The position numbers and the translations under genes are program-made. A stretch of 64,000 nucleotides of DNA. Origin: Pseudomonas nitroreducens (lineage in GTDB: Bacteria; Pseudomonadota; Gammaproteobacteria; Pseudomonadales; Pseudomonadaceae). Under the pieces are notes generated by a model. That model was not told the DNA's origin, searched no databases, and saw nothing but the letters and a program-made list of their open reading frames with translations. Shown here piece after piece: positions 44,214 through 53,006 of this stretch. The stretch covers positions 1 through 64,000 of the forward strand of contig NZ_JALJXP010000012.1 in assembly GCF_024170165.1 (NCBI RefSeq). Reading direction: 5' to 3'. Position 1 is the stretch's first letter. Every line of letters starts with the position of its first letter.

Positions 44214-45872
44214 ATGTACGTATATGACGAATACGATCAGAGGATCGTAGAAGATCGCGTCAAGCAGTTCCGCGATCAGACCCACCGTTACCTGGCGGGT
44301 GAACTGACCGGCGAGGAATTCCGCCCGCTGCGTCTGCAGAATGGCCTGTACATCCAGCGCTACGCGCCCATGCTGCGAGTGGCGGTGCCTTACGGCCTGC
44401 TGTCCTCCCGGCAGGTTCGCAAGCTGGCGCAGATCGCCCGCGACTACGACAAGGGCTACGCGCACATCAGCACCCGCCAGAACGTCCAGTACAACTGGCC
44501 GGAGCTGGAAGACGTGCCGGAAATCCTCGCCGAACTGGCCACCGTGCAGATGCACGCGATCCAGACCAGCGGCAACTGCATCCGCAACACCACCACCGAC
44601 CAGTTCGCCGGCGTTGCCCGTGACGAACTCGTGGACCCGCGCCCCTGGTGCGAGATCATCCGCCAGTGGTCGACCTTCCACCCCGAATTCGCCCACCTGC
44701 CGCGCAAGTTCAAGATCGCCGTCAACGGCGCCGTGAGCGACCGTGCGGCCATCGAGGTGCACGACATCGGCCTGGAAGCGGTGCAGAACGAAGCCGGCGA
44801 GCTGGGCTTCCGTGTCTCCGTCGGCGGCGGCCTGGGCCGCACCCCGATCGTCGGCAGCTTCATCAATGAATTCCTGCCCTGGCAGCACCTGCTGTCCTAC
44901 CTGGACGCCATCCTGCGCGTGTACAACCGCTATGGCCGTCGGGACAACAAGTACAAGGCGCGCATCAAGATCCTGGTCAAGGCGCTGACTCCGGAAGTCT
45001 TCGCCCAGAAGGTCGACGCCGAATGGGCGAACCTGAAGGACGGCCCGAGCACCCTGACCGACGCCGAACTGCAGCGTGTAGCCGCGCACTTCGTCGACCC
45101 GGCCTACCAGGCCCTGGAAGACCAGGACGCCGCCCTCGCCCAGCTGGACGCCGAGAATCCCGGCTTCGCCCGCTGGCGCACCCGCAACACCTTCGCCCAC
45201 AAGAAGCCCGGCTACGTCGCCGTCACCCTGTCGCTCAAGCCCACCGGCGTGGCGCCTGGCGACATCACCGACAAGCAGCTGGACGTGGTCGCCGACCTGG
45301 CCGATCGCTACAGCTTCGGTGAAGTGCGCAACAGCCATAACCAGAACATCATCCTGGCCGACGTCGAGCAGGCGCAGCTGTTCACCCTCTGGGGCGAACT
45401 GCGCGAGAACGGTTTCGCCACCCCGAACGTGGGCCTGCTGACCGACCTGATCTGCTGCCCGGGCGGTGACTTCTGCTCCCTGGCCAACGCCAAGTCGTTG
45501 CCGGTGGCCGAAGCCATCCAGCGCCGCTTCGATGACCTGGACTACCTGTTCGATATCGGCGACCTCGACCTGAACATCTCCGGCTGCATGAACGCCTGCG
45601 GTCACCACCACGTGGGCCACATCGGCATCCTCGGCGTGGACAAGAAGGGCGAGGAGTTCTACCAGGTCTCCCTCGGCGGCAGCGCCAGCCGTGAGGCGAG
45701 CCTCGCGCAGATCCTCGGCCCGTCGTTCGCCCAGGACCAGATGGCCGACGTGATCGAAAAGATCATCAAGGTCTACGTGGAACAGCGCACCGAAGAGGAA
45801 CGCTTCCTCGATACCTACCGTCGCATCGGCATCGACCTCTTCAAGGAGCGCGTATATGCAGCGAATCATTAA
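44214..45872 (+). CDS. cysI: Sulfite reductase haemoprotein (nitrite/sulfite reductase)
   Basis: A 552-residue assimilatory sulfite reductase that makes sulfide for cysteine synthesis with six electrons. The two ferredoxin-like halves start with RLQNGLYIQRYAPMLRVAVPYG and KKPGYVAVTLSLKPTG (in parts). The 4Fe-4S/sirohaem ligands are C415 and C421 (CCPGGDFC) plus C458 and C462 (GCMNACGHHH), matching the C-x5-C...C-x3-C pattern of E. coli CysI. The start MYVYDEYD follows AGGAAGA. The 3' end overlaps the DUF934 gene by 17 bases. Confidence 0.95.
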   Translation: MYVYDEYDQRIVEDRVKQFRDQTHRYLAGELTGEEFRPLRLQNGLYIQRYAPMLRVAVPYGLLSSRQVRKLAQIARDYDKGYAHISTRQNVQYNWPELEDVPEILAELATVQMHAIQTSGNCIRNTTTDQFAGVARDELVDPRPWCEIIRQWSTFHPEFAHLPRKFKIAVNGAVSDRAAIEVHDIGLEAVQNEAGELGFRVSVGGGLGRTPIVGSFINEFLPWQHLLSYLDAILRVYNRYGRRDNKYKARIKILVKALTPEVFAQKVDAEWANLKDGPSTLTDAELQRVAAHFVDPAYQALEDQDAALAQLDAENPGFARWRTRNTFAHKKPGYVAVTLSLKPTGVAPGDITDKQLDVVADLADRYSFGEVRNSHNQNIILADVEQAQLFTLWGELRENGFATPNVGLLTDLICCPGGDFCSLANAKSLPVAEAIQRRFDDLDYLFDIGDLDLNISGCMNACGHHHVGHIGILGVDKKGEEFYQVSLGGSASREASLAQILGPSFAQDQMADVIEKIIKVYVEQRTEEERFLDTYRRIGIDLFKERVYAANH

Positions 45873-46359
45873 GAACCGCGAGGTCGTCGACGATCGCTGG
45901 CACCTGCTGCCCAAGGACGCGACCCTCGAGACCGTGCCCAACTGCGACGACGTGATCATCCCGCTGAACCTGTGGCTGGAACACGGCCCTGCCCTGCGCG
46001 GCCGTGACGGTGGCCTGGGCGTGTGGCTGGACGCGGACGAAGAGCCCGAAGCCATCGCCGAAGACCTGGACAAGTTCAAGGTCATCGCCGTGAACTTCCC
46101 TGCCTTCACCGACGGCCGCGGCTTCAGCACCGCGCGCCTGCTGCGCGAGCGCTTCGGCTACAAGGGCGAAGTGCGCGCCATCGGCGACGTACTGCGTGAT
46201 CAGCTGTTCTTCATGCAGAGCTGCGGCTTCGACGCCTACGCCATCCGCGCCGACCGCGACCCGCAAGCGGCGCTGGCCGGCCTGGACGACTTCTCCGAGG
46301 TCTACCAGACCTCGGTGACCCAGCCGCAACCGCTGTTCCGTCGCCGTCAGCTGGCCTGA
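45856..46359 (+). CDS. DUF934 protein, sulfite reductase partner
   Basis: A 167-residue DUF934 protein. Family blocks are VPNCDDVIIPLNLWLEH, GVWLDADEEPE, VNFPAFTDGRGFSTARLLRER and DQLFFMQSCGFDAYAIR (in parts). It begins inside the last codons of cysI and is almost always paired with cysI in pseudomonads, so an accessory role in sulfite reduction (electron supply or maturation) is likely. The C-terminal VTQPQPLFRRR is the usual ending. A strong terminator follows, defining a two-gene operon. Confidence 0.9.
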   Translation: MQRIIKNREVVDDRWHLLPKDATLETVPNCDDVIIPLNLWLEHGPALRGRDGGLGVWLDADEEPEAIAEDLDKFKVIAVNFPAFTDGRGFSTARLLRERFGYKGEVRAIGDVLRDQLFFMQSCGFDAYAIRADRDPQAALAGLDDFSEVYQTSVTQPQPLFRRRQLA

Positions 46360-46373
46360 TCCGGTCGACATGA

Positions 46374-46400
46374 CAAAGCCCCGCACTACGGGGCTTTTTC
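46374..46400 (+). terminator. Rho-independent terminator of cysI-DUF934
   Basis: AAAGCCCCG and CGGGGCTTT pair round CACTA and end in TTTTT. Confidence 0.92.
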
Positions 46401-46422
46401 GTTTCTGCACGGGGTGTTTTTC

Positions 46423-46498
46423 GTAGGGCGCATAACGCGCCAGCGTTATCCGCCGCCAGGGGACGGCGGATAACCTGTTCCAGGTTATTCGCCCTACG
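46423..46498. repeat. Dispersed palindromic repeat (GTAGGGCG...CGCCCTAC)
   Basis: Near-identical to 157-233: shared blocks include CGCGCCAGCGTTATCCGCCG, and GGATAACCTGTTCCAGG; only the central loop differs. Confidence 0.85.
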
Positions 46499-46524
46499 GT
46501 TCAGCGAGACTTCTGGCGTCTTTC

Positions 46525-46605
46525 GTAGGAGCGAGCTTGCTCGCGAACCCGCCTGATACCGACACGACTGGAAACCTCTGTTCGCGAGCAAGCTCGCTCC
46601 TACAG
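46525..46605. repeat. REP pair, inverted, standard form
   Basis: GTAGGAGCGAGCTTGCTCGC and its reverse complement flank about 35 bases, exactly as at 239-317. In both places the repeat follows a GTAGGGCG-type element by 6-26 bases. Confidence 0.85.
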
Positions 46606-46628
46606 GGTGACATTGCGCGGCTACGGGA

Positions 46629-47207
46629 TCAGGCGCGAACACTGTCCCAGGCAATCTGCGCCAGCTGCTCGCGGCACTCGATCAAGTCCACCCGAGTGCG
46701 CCCGGCCAGCCAGTTGCGTGCGTAGTCATGGGTCGGGCCGATCACCACGGAGTTGAACAGCTCCGCCGACAACGCCTTGAACGCCCCCGACTTGCGGTGC
46801 TCGGCCAGCAGCTCGGCGATGCGCCGTCCCTGCGTGCGGTTGGCCTCGCGCAACTCTTCGCCCACCTCTCCCGCCTCCACGCGGCCACGACTGTGCAGGA
46901 TGAAGCGCGCCCATTGCGGATTGGCCGACACCCAATCGATGTAGGAGGTGACGAACAGCTTCACCACCGCTTCGGCGCTCTTCGCCTCTTCCAGCCCCGC
47001 GTCGAGCAGCGCCGCGTACTGGCCGATGCCGGTCAGGTACAGCGCGCCAATGATGCGCTCCTTGTTGCCATAGTGGTGGTAGAGGCTGCCGATGCTGGCG
47101 CCGGAGCGATCACGGATCATCTCGATGGTGGTGGCATCCACGCCGGATTCGCTGAAGCAGGCCAGCGCGGCCTGGAGGATGTCGTCTTTGCGGGAAGGTC
47201 GGGCCAT
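46629..47207 (-). CDS. TetR-family transcriptional repressor
   Basis: A 192-residue TetR regulator. The N-terminal HTH is DDILQAALACFSESGVDATTIEMI then SGASIGSLYHHYGNKERI (in parts). The C-terminal ligand domain is helical. It is divergent from the thioesterase/hydrolase pair, and the 120-base gap holds repeated TTCTAGAA palindromes that overlap the opposing promoter. It therefore probably represses both itself and that pair, with an acyl-CoA or fatty acid as plausible ligand (inference from the target functions). Confidence 0.92.
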   Translation of the reverse strand: MARPSRKDDILQAALACFSESGVDATTIEMIRDRSGASIGSLYHHYGNKERIIGALYLTGIGQYAALLDAGLEEAKSAEAVVKLFVTSYIDWVSANPQWARFILHSRGRVEAGEVGEELREANRTQGRRIAELLAEHRKSGAFKALSAELFNSVVIGPTHDYARNWLAGRTRVDLIECREQLAQIAWDSVRA

Positions 47208-47240
47208 GGGGTTCCTGCTGGAAAAACCGCTCGAATAGAA

Positions 47241-47272
47241 TTCTAGAATATTTTTCTAGAATTAATTTCTAG
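47241..47272. promoter_or_regulatory. TetR operator: repeated TTCTAGAA palindromes
   Basis: Perfect palindromes TTCTAGAA at 47241-47248 and 47254-47261, plus TTCTAG at 47267-47272, recur every 13 bases. A TATACT (about 47279-47284) may be the -10 of the thioesterase gene, so bound repressor would cover its -35. Confidence 0.65.
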
Positions 47273-47330
47273 TCTTCGTATACTGCCTGGGCGCGCATTC
47301 ATCTTCAATCCGTTTTGCCCCGGAGTTGCC

Positions 47331-47768
47331 ATGAGTCAGATGATGCAAATGTACCAGCAGGCCGGCCCGGCGCAGTTCAGCGCCATGATCGGCCAGGTCG
47401 CCCCCTACTTCTCCACCATTGCCCCGCAGTTCGTCGAGCTGCGCCCTGGGTATGCGGAAGTCACTTTCCCCAAGCGCCGCGAGGTGCTGAACCACATCGG
47501 CACCGTGCACGCCATCGCCCTGTGCAACGCCGCCGAGCTGGTGGCCGGGACGATGACCGACGTGTCGATCCCCAAGGGCCACCGCTGGATTCCCCGCGGC
47601 ATGACCGTGGAATACCTGGCCAAGGCCGAGGGCGACGTGCGCGCCGTGGCCGACGGCCTGGCCATCGACTGGAACCAGGAAGGCGACATCACCGTTCCGG
47701 TGCTGGCCTATGTCGGTGACAAGAAGGTCTTCCGCGCCGACATCACTATGTACGTCAGCCAGGCCTGA
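47331..47768 (+). CDS. Hotdog-fold protein (DUF4442-like thioesterase)
   Basis: A 145-residue hotdog protein. Features are FVELRPGYAEVTFPKRREVLNHIGTVHAIALCNAAELVAG (in part: HIGTVHAIALCNAAEL, the active-site helix) and WIPRGMTVEYLAKAEG. It likely acts on acyl-CoA thioesters. It is the first gene of a pair with the alpha/beta hydrolase 11 bases downstream, divergent from the TetR gene and under the TTCTAGAA operators. Confidence 0.82.
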   Translation: MSQMMQMYQQAGPAQFSAMIGQVAPYFSTIAPQFVELRPGYAEVTFPKRREVLNHIGTVHAIALCNAAELVAGTMTDVSIPKGHRWIPRGMTVEYLAKAEGDVRAVADGLAIDWNQEGDITVPVLAYVGDKKVFRADITMYVSQA

Positions 47769-47779
47769 GGGACGCTGCC

Positions 47780-48634
47780 ATGATCACCCCGCTCCCCCGT
47801 CCGCTGGACAACGGTAACGGCCACAGCCTCTCCAGCCACTGGTACTACCCGCCCGGCGAAGCTCGCGGGGCGGTGCTGATCGTCCCCGCCATGGGCGTCG
47901 AACAGCGCTTCTACACCGCCTTCGCCAACTGGCTCGCCGAGCGCGGCTACCTCGCCGTGACTTTCGACTACGTCGGCATGGGCAAGTCCCGCGCCGGCCA
48001 TCTGCGCGACCTGAACGTCGACGTCGTCGCCTGGGGCAACCACGACTGCAGCGCCATGCTCGACGCCGTGGTCGAGGCCGCTGGCGACCTGCCGGTGTAC
48101 TGGATCGGCCACAGCCTGGGCGGGCAGATCCTGCCCTTCGTCCGAGGCAGCGAGCGCATCCAGCGCGCCTTCACCATCGCCACCGGCAGCGGCTACTGGC
48201 GCGAGAACACCAAGGGATTGCGGCACAAGGCCTGGTTGCTCTGGTACTGCCTGGCGCCGACCATCACGCCGCTGCTGGGCTACTTCCCGGGCAAGCGCCT
48301 GGGCGTGGTCGGCGACCTGCCGCGCGGGGTGATCGAGCAATGGCGGCGCTGGTGCCTGGACCCGGAATACGCCGTGGGCGCGGAAGGCGGCGCGGTGCGC
48401 GAGGCGTATTCATCGGTGCGCACGCCCATCACCTCCCTCTCCTTCACCGACGACGAGATGATGTCCGGGCGCAATACCGAGTCGCTGCACGGCTTCTACC
48501 GTGGCTCGCCAAAGACCGTGAAGCGAATCGCCCCGGAGGACATCGGTGTGAAACGCATCGGCCACTTCGGATTCTTCCGCAGCCAGTTCGCCGATTCGCT
48601 GTGGGCGGATTACCTGCTGCCGGAACTGGGCTGA
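47780..48634 (+). CDS. Alpha/beta hydrolase
   Basis: A 284-residue serine hydrolase. The nucleophile elbow is GHSLGGQ (about 112-118, Ser114), a strand LIVPAMGVEQRFY precedes the oxyanion region, and TFDYVGMGKSRAG is the lid-proximal motif. SLSFTDDEMM probably supplies the catalytic Asp and IGHFGFFRS the His. It is cotranscribed with the hotdog protein; together they could process an acyl ester or thioester. Exact substrate unknown. Confidence 0.85.
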   Translation: MITPLPRPLDNGNGHSLSSHWYYPPGEARGAVLIVPAMGVEQRFYTAFANWLAERGYLAVTFDYVGMGKSRAGHLRDLNVDVVAWGNHDCSAMLDAVVEAAGDLPVYWIGHSLGGQILPFVRGSERIQRAFTIATGSGYWRENTKGLRHKAWLLWYCLAPTITPLLGYFPGKRLGVVGDLPRGVIEQWRRWCLDPEYAVGAEGGAVREAYSSVRTPITSLSFTDDEMMSGRNTESLHGFYRGSPKTVKRIAPEDIGVKRIGHFGFFRSQFADSLWADYLLPELG

Positions 48635-48672
48635 AGCTCAAGCAGCAACAAGCGCAGAAAGATACCCAGCGG

Positions 48673-49256
48673 TCAGCGAACCAGCTCTCCGCTGGAAGTC
48701 CTGATCTCGTCGACATGGAAACCCAACGACGACGTCCGCCCCACTAACCGATATTGAGCAGTCACCGGCAAAGCCTCGAACTGCTCCGCGCCGACACAGA
48801 GGTAATCAGGCCAGGCCGCACGCAGCACGGGCCCCACGAGTCGGTAGTCGCAAGCCCGCCGACTATGCACGCGCTCTTTCGTCAAAACAGCCTCGACCTG
48901 CATCGCGCGCCCAACCCACCGCGAATACAGATCGGCAGCCCCTCGCCCCCCCCCAGCCACACTACGAAGTAAAGAAACAGCGGAAGCGCCAGAACGGCCA
49001 GCCACTTGCGCCAGAAGGAATTTGTGCTTTTCAGGGGAACGCGTCCCAGCGCCAGGTTCACTAGGAAGACAAACATCGCGATGGCCGTGATGGCAGCTGC
49101 AATGTAGGCGCCAATGGACTGCCAAACGGGGGCAGGCACAAAATCGGTGATCGCTCCGTAACCGAACATGCCCAGCGCAAAGTACATGCAGAGCACCCAA
49201 GCTAACCGCTCTTTTGATGGGCTTTCGCTGCCGATAACCGCTGTTTTCCAGCTCAC
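48673..49256 (-). pseudogene. Frameshifted membrane protein gene (poly-G tract)
   Basis: The start is GTG at 49256 with GGGAGG upstream. The first frame encodes VSWKTAVIGSESPSKER and three hydrophobic helices (LAWVLCMYFALGMFGYGAI, IGAYIAAAITAIAMFVFLVN, WLAVLALPLFLYFVVWLGGG in parts). At the nine-base C tract (48946-48954; G on the coding strand) the frame is lost. The +1 alternative frame continues sensibly as ADLYSRWVGRAMQVEAVL...YRLVGRTSSLGFHVDEIR to a stop at 48673. One extra G would restore a 194-residue protein. The break may be a true mutation, a phase-variable tract or a sequencing error. No family recognised. Confidence 0.7.
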
Positions 49257-49319
49257 TCTGCGGCCTCCCTGCCCCAGAAAGAACAAAGGAGCCTATTGCA
49301 GGCTCCTCCATAGTCCATC

Positions 49320-50312
49320 TCAGTCCAGCGTCACCAGCACCCGGCCGACCAGCTTGCCGGCGAGGATCTGGTGAATGGCGGCCGGCAGGTCGTCGAGCTT
49401 GACCTCGCGCACTGCCGCTTCGAGGTTGTCGAGCTTCCACTGCAGGGACAGCTTGTCCCACATGGAAGCCTTGACCACCAGCGGCAACTCCACCGAGTCC
49501 ACGCCCAGCAGGTTCACACCACGCAGGATGAAGGGCAGCACGGTGGCCTTGAAGGCCGCGCCAGCGGTCAAGCCACAGCAGGCGACGCTGCCGCCGTACT
49601 GCAGCGATTTGACCACGTTGAACAGGATGTCGCCGCCCACGGTGTCCACCGCGCCGGCCCACTGCTCGCGCAGCAGCGGCTTGTCGACGCCGTCGGAGAC
49701 GGTGGCGCGGTCGAGGATCTGCCGCGCGCCGAGACGGTTCAGCAGCTCGGCCTGTTCCAGCTTGCCGGTGGCGGCAGCCACGGTGTAGCCCAGTTGCGCC
49801 AGCAGCATCACCGCGATGCTGCCCACGCCGCCGGTGGCACCGGTGACCAGGATCGGCCCGGCGGACGGCGTAACGCCGGCGCGCTCGAGCTTGTCGACGC
49901 ACAGCGCGGCGGTCAGGCCGGCGGTGCCGAGGATCATCGATTCGCGCAGCGACAGGCCCTGCGGGCGCTTGATCAGCCAGGCGGCAGGCACGCGGATGTA
50001 CTGGCCGAAACCGCCCGGGGTGTTCATGCCCAGGTCGTAGCCGGTAACGATGACTTCGTCGCCGGCGGCGAATTCGCCCACCGAGGATGCCTCCACCACG
50101 CCGGCGGCATCGATGCCGGGGGTGTGCGGGTACTTGCGGGTGACGCCACGGTTGCCGCTGGCGGACAGCGCATCCTTGTAGTTGAGCGAGGAATACTTCA
50201 CCCGCACCAGCACTTCACCTGCCGGCAGATCGGCAACCTGCCGCTCGGCCACCTGCAGGTCATACACGCCATGCGCGCTCTCCGTGACCCACAACGCCTT
50301 GAATGCACTCAT
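49320..50312 (-). CDS. acuI: Acrylyl-CoA reductase-type oxidoreductase (AcuI/YhdH)
   Basis: A 330-residue zinc-free medium-chain reductase of the YhdH/AcuI group. Its start FKALWVTESAHGVYDLQV, SSLNYKDALSASGNRGVTRKYPHTPGIDAAG (in part) and the NADPH motif VTGATGGVGSIAVMLLAQLGY are typical. The group reduces acryloyl-CoA to propionyl-CoA with NADPH in the cytoplasm, detoxifying a reactive intermediate. The symbol is used for family resemblance; a generic quinone reductase remains possible. It sits 55 bases downstream of sohB on the same strand. Confidence 0.88.
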   Translation of the reverse strand: MSAFKALWVTESAHGVYDLQVAERQVADLPAGEVLVRVKYSSLNYKDALSASGNRGVTRKYPHTPGIDAAGVVEASSVGEFAAGDEVIVTGYDLGMNTPGGFGQYIRVPAAWLIKRPQGLSLRESMILGTAGLTAALCVDKLERAGVTPSAGPILVTGATGGVGSIAVMLLAQLGYTVAAATGKLEQAELLNRLGARQILDRATVSDGVDKPLLREQWAGAVDTVGGDILFNVVKSLQYGGSVACCGLTAGAAFKATVLPFILRGVNLLGVDSVELPLVVKASMWDKLSLQWKLDNLEAAVREVKLDDLPAAIHQILAGKLVGRVLVTLD

Positions 50313-50367
50313 CTCGACCCTCCTCTTTCGAATTTGGAACGGGCGCGATCCCGGCGCCCGACGACGA

Positions 50368-51396
50368 TCATTGCCAGAAGCGGCTGCGCCCCAGGCGGTC
50401 CCACCAGGTCACCAGCACGCGATCGATCACGCCGCTGACGCCCACGCCGAAGCGCTCCTGGATGGACTTCTTCTGCACGTAGCTGAGCTGGTAGACATCC
50501 GCCTCGCGGGCGCGTTCGGCCAGGTATTCATCACTGGTCTTGAGCTCGTCGACCAGCTTCTTGCCCAGCGCCGCCTGGCCCAGCCAGACCTCGCCGGTGG
50601 CGATCTCGTCGATGGCCAGTTGCGGGCGATAGTGGACGACGAAGCGCTTGAACAGCTCGTGGGTGGTTTCCAGGTCTTCCTGGAACTTCTCCCGGCCCTT
50701 GTCGGTGTTCTCGCCGAACACGGTCAGGGTGCGTTTGTACTCGCCAGCGGTGAGCACCTCGAAATCGACGTCATGCTTCTTCAGCAGGCGATGAATATTG
50801 GGCAACTGCGCCACCACGCCGATGGAGCCGAGGATGGCGAAGGGCGCGGAAAGAATGCGCTCGCCGATGCAGGCCATCATGTAGCCGCCGCTCGCCGCGA
50901 CCTTGTCGACGCAGACAGTCAGCGGTACACCGGCCTGGCGGATGCGCGCCAACTGCGAGGCGGCCAGGCCGTAGCCGTGGACCATGCCGCCGCCGCTTTC
51001 CAGGCGCAGCACCACTTCGTCGCGCGGGGTGGCGAGGGTCAGCAGCGCGGTCACTTCATGACGCAGCTGCTCGGTGGCAGAAGCCTTGATGTCGCCGTCG
51101 AAGTCGAGCACGTAGACGCGATTCTTCTCGCCGCCCTTCTTCTTTTTTGCTTCCTTCAGGCTTTTCGCCTCGGACTTGCGCAGGGCCTTGAGCTTGGTCT
51201 TTTCCAATACGCTATGTTGCAGGCGCTCGCGCAACTCCTTGTAGAAGTCATTGAGCTTGTGCACCTCCAGGTGCCCGCTGCCACCGCGACGACCGCGGCC
51301 GCGCAGTGCGGCGATCACTACCAGGACAATGACGATGGCCACCACCACGGTGAAGGTCTTGGCCAGGAAACCCGCGTAATCCGCTAGAAACTCCAC
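50368..51396 (-). CDS. sohB: Inner-membrane serine peptidase SohB
   Basis: A 342-residue S49-family protease. One N-terminal membrane helix (about 14-31) and a lysine-rich stretch (LKEAKKKKGGEKN) precede the protease domain. The catalytic Ser169 lies in AASGGYMMACIGERI and the general base Lys221 in TAGEYKRTLTVFGEN, as in signal peptide peptidases of the SppA/SohB family. It faces the periplasm and degrades signal peptides or misfolded membrane proteins (family knowledge). Confidence 0.93.
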   Translation of the reverse strand: MEFLADYAGFLAKTFTVVVAIVIVLVVIAALRGRGRRGGSGHLEVHKLNDFYKELRERLQHSVLEKTKLKALRKSEAKSLKEAKKKKGGEKNRVYVLDFDGDIKASATEQLRHEVTALLTLATPRDEVVLRLESGGGMVHGYGLAASQLARIRQAGVPLTVCVDKVAASGGYMMACIGERILSAPFAILGSIGVVAQLPNIHRLLKKHDVDFEVLTAGEYKRTLTVFGENTDKGREKFQEDLETTHELFKRFVVHYRPQLAIDEIATGEVWLGQAALGKKLVDELKTSDEYLAERAREADVYQLSYVQKKSIQERFGVGVSGVIDRVLVTWWDRLGRSRFWQ

Positions 51397-51607
51397 TCAC
51401 ATCCCCTTTTACAATTCTGGTCGAGCCCGCCAGGCGAGCGCAGCGAATCCCGCAAGCATACCCACGCCGCAGGCCCGCCACCAGCGCTGGCAAAGCGCTG
51501 CATCAGTCCAGCGAATAGCATTCAAACAAGCGTATGTTTTTTCGTTGACAGCCCCAGGTGATCCTCATAACCTCGCCGGAACTTTCAGCCCTGCCGGGAT
51601 ACTGCGC

Positions 51608-52318
51608 GTGGGAAGCATCTACCTGATTCGACATGGCCAGGCTTCATTCGGTGCCGACGACTACGATGTGCTCTCGGCCACCGGCGTACGCCAGGCGGAA
51701 ATCCTCGGCGAACACCTGGCCGGCCTCGGCCTGCGCTTCGATCGCTGCGTGGCCGGCGACCTGCGCCGCCAGCGTCACACCGCCGAAGCGGTGATGGGCC
51801 GGCTGAACGAGGCCGGGATCGAAACCCCCACCCTGGAAATCGACTCCGCCTTCAACGAATTCGAAGCCGACGCGGTAATCCGCGCGCACCTGCCGGACCT
51901 GCTGGAGATCGAGCCGCAGGCGCTGCACATCATGCGCAACGCCGCCGACCACCGCGCCGAGTTCCAGCGCCTGTTCTCCACCGTGATCGCCCGCTGGGTT
52001 TCCGGCGACCACGACAAGGACGGCCTGGTCAGCTGGGCCGAGTTCCTCGACACCGTGCACGGCGGCCTCCAGCGCCTGCTCGAATCGGCCAGCGGCAAGG
52101 ACAACATCGGCGTGTTCACCTCCGGCGGCACCATCACCGCGGTGCTCCAGCACGTGACCGGCATCCCGGCGCTGAACGCCTTCGAGCTCAACTGGCAGAT
52201 CGTCAACACCTCGCTCAACCGCCTGAAGTTCCGCGGCAGCGAAGTGGCCCTGGCTTCCTTCAACAGTCACGTGCATCTGGAACTGTTGAGGGCGCCGGAA
52301 CTCATCACCTATCGTTGA
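51608..52318 (+). CDS. Histidine phosphatase family protein
   Basis: A 236-residue phosphoglycerate-mutase-like enzyme. The start is GTG at 51608, placing the conserved SIYLIRHGQASFG motif (catalytic His10 region) at the very N-terminus; the longer frame adds unsupported residues. CVAGDLRRQRHTAEAVM, FNEFEAD and the second active-site segment VFTSGGTITAVLQHV (SGG instead of the usual SHG) are seen. The missing second His at that site suggests altered or reduced activity. It probably forms an operon with the SCP2 gene. Confidence 0.82.
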   Translation: MGSIYLIRHGQASFGADDYDVLSATGVRQAEILGEHLAGLGLRFDRCVAGDLRRQRHTAEAVMGRLNEAGIETPTLEIDSAFNEFEADAVIRAHLPDLLEIEPQALHIMRNAADHRAEFQRLFSTVIARWVSGDHDKDGLVSWAEFLDTVHGGLQRLLESASGKDNIGVFTSGGTITAVLQHVTGIPALNAFELNWQIVNTSLNRLKFRGSEVALASFNSHVHLELLRAPELITYR

Positions 52319-52376
52319 GTACCGGCCCATTGCGACGCGAGCGTCGCGCGAGAAAACCTAGAAAAGGAATAGAACC

Positions 52377-52688
52377 ATGAGTGTTGCTGACATCGTTTCC
52401 ACCATGCAGAGCAAGTTCAACGCCAGCGCGGCCGCCGGCCTGGATCTGGTGTTCCAGTTCAACATCGAAGACGGCGACAACCACTACCTGGTCGTCAAGG
52501 ACGGCACCTGCCAGGTCGTGCAGGGCGACGCCGAGTCCCCCAACGTCACCCTGATCATGGACAGCGAAACCCTCAAGGGCATCACCAGCGGCGAAACCGA
52601 CGGCATGCAGGCCTTCATGGCTGGCAAGCTGCGCGCCGAAGGCGACATGATGCTGGCGATGAAGCTGGGCGAACTGTTCCCGGTCTGA
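52377..52688 (+). CDS. SCP2 sterol-binding domain protein
   Basis: A 103-residue stand-alone SCP2 domain: LVFQFNIEDGDNHYLVVKDGTCQVV (in part), PNVTLIMDSETLKGITSGET, and the carboxy-terminal AFMAGKLRAEGDMMLAMKLGELF. Such proteins bind lipids or acyl-CoA in a hydrophobic tunnel. It begins 58 bases after the phosphatase gene behind AAAAGGAAT. The neighbouring phosphotransferase and SDR genes fit an acyl-CoA or lipid catabolic cluster. Confidence 0.9.
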   Translation: MSVADIVSTMQSKFNASAAAGLDLVFQFNIEDGDNHYLVVKDGTCQVVQGDAESPNVTLIMDSETLKGITSGETDGMQAFMAGKLRAEGDMMLAMKLGELFPV

Positions 52689-52715
52689 TCCGAGGAAAAC
52701 TGCCCACGCAGCACG

Positions 52716-52747
52716 AAAAACCGGAGTCCATGGCTCCGGTTTTTTTA
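52716..52747 (+). terminator. Rho-independent terminator
   Basis: AAAAACCGGAG and CTCCGGTTTTT flank TCCATGG and end in seven Ts, directly after the SCP2 gene. Confidence 0.92.
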
Positions 52748-53006
52748 TGCCCGCACCCCGCTGCAAGGCCCGGATCAGGCAGCCTGATCGGGGTCCAACA
52801 CGGATGCCAATAACGGCTTTGCGTGCTTGTGACGGGCAAGGCGGGACATTAGATTAGCCAATGATCACCCGGCGCCATCATTGCTTTGCCTGATCCTGCC
52901 GCGATCCACCGGGCAAGACACAGACGCCGGCCTGCGCGCACCTCGCCAGGAGCCTTGGGCCCTCGTGAGGACGATTCGTAAAAGCCCGTACAAGAAAGGG
53001 ACCAGC

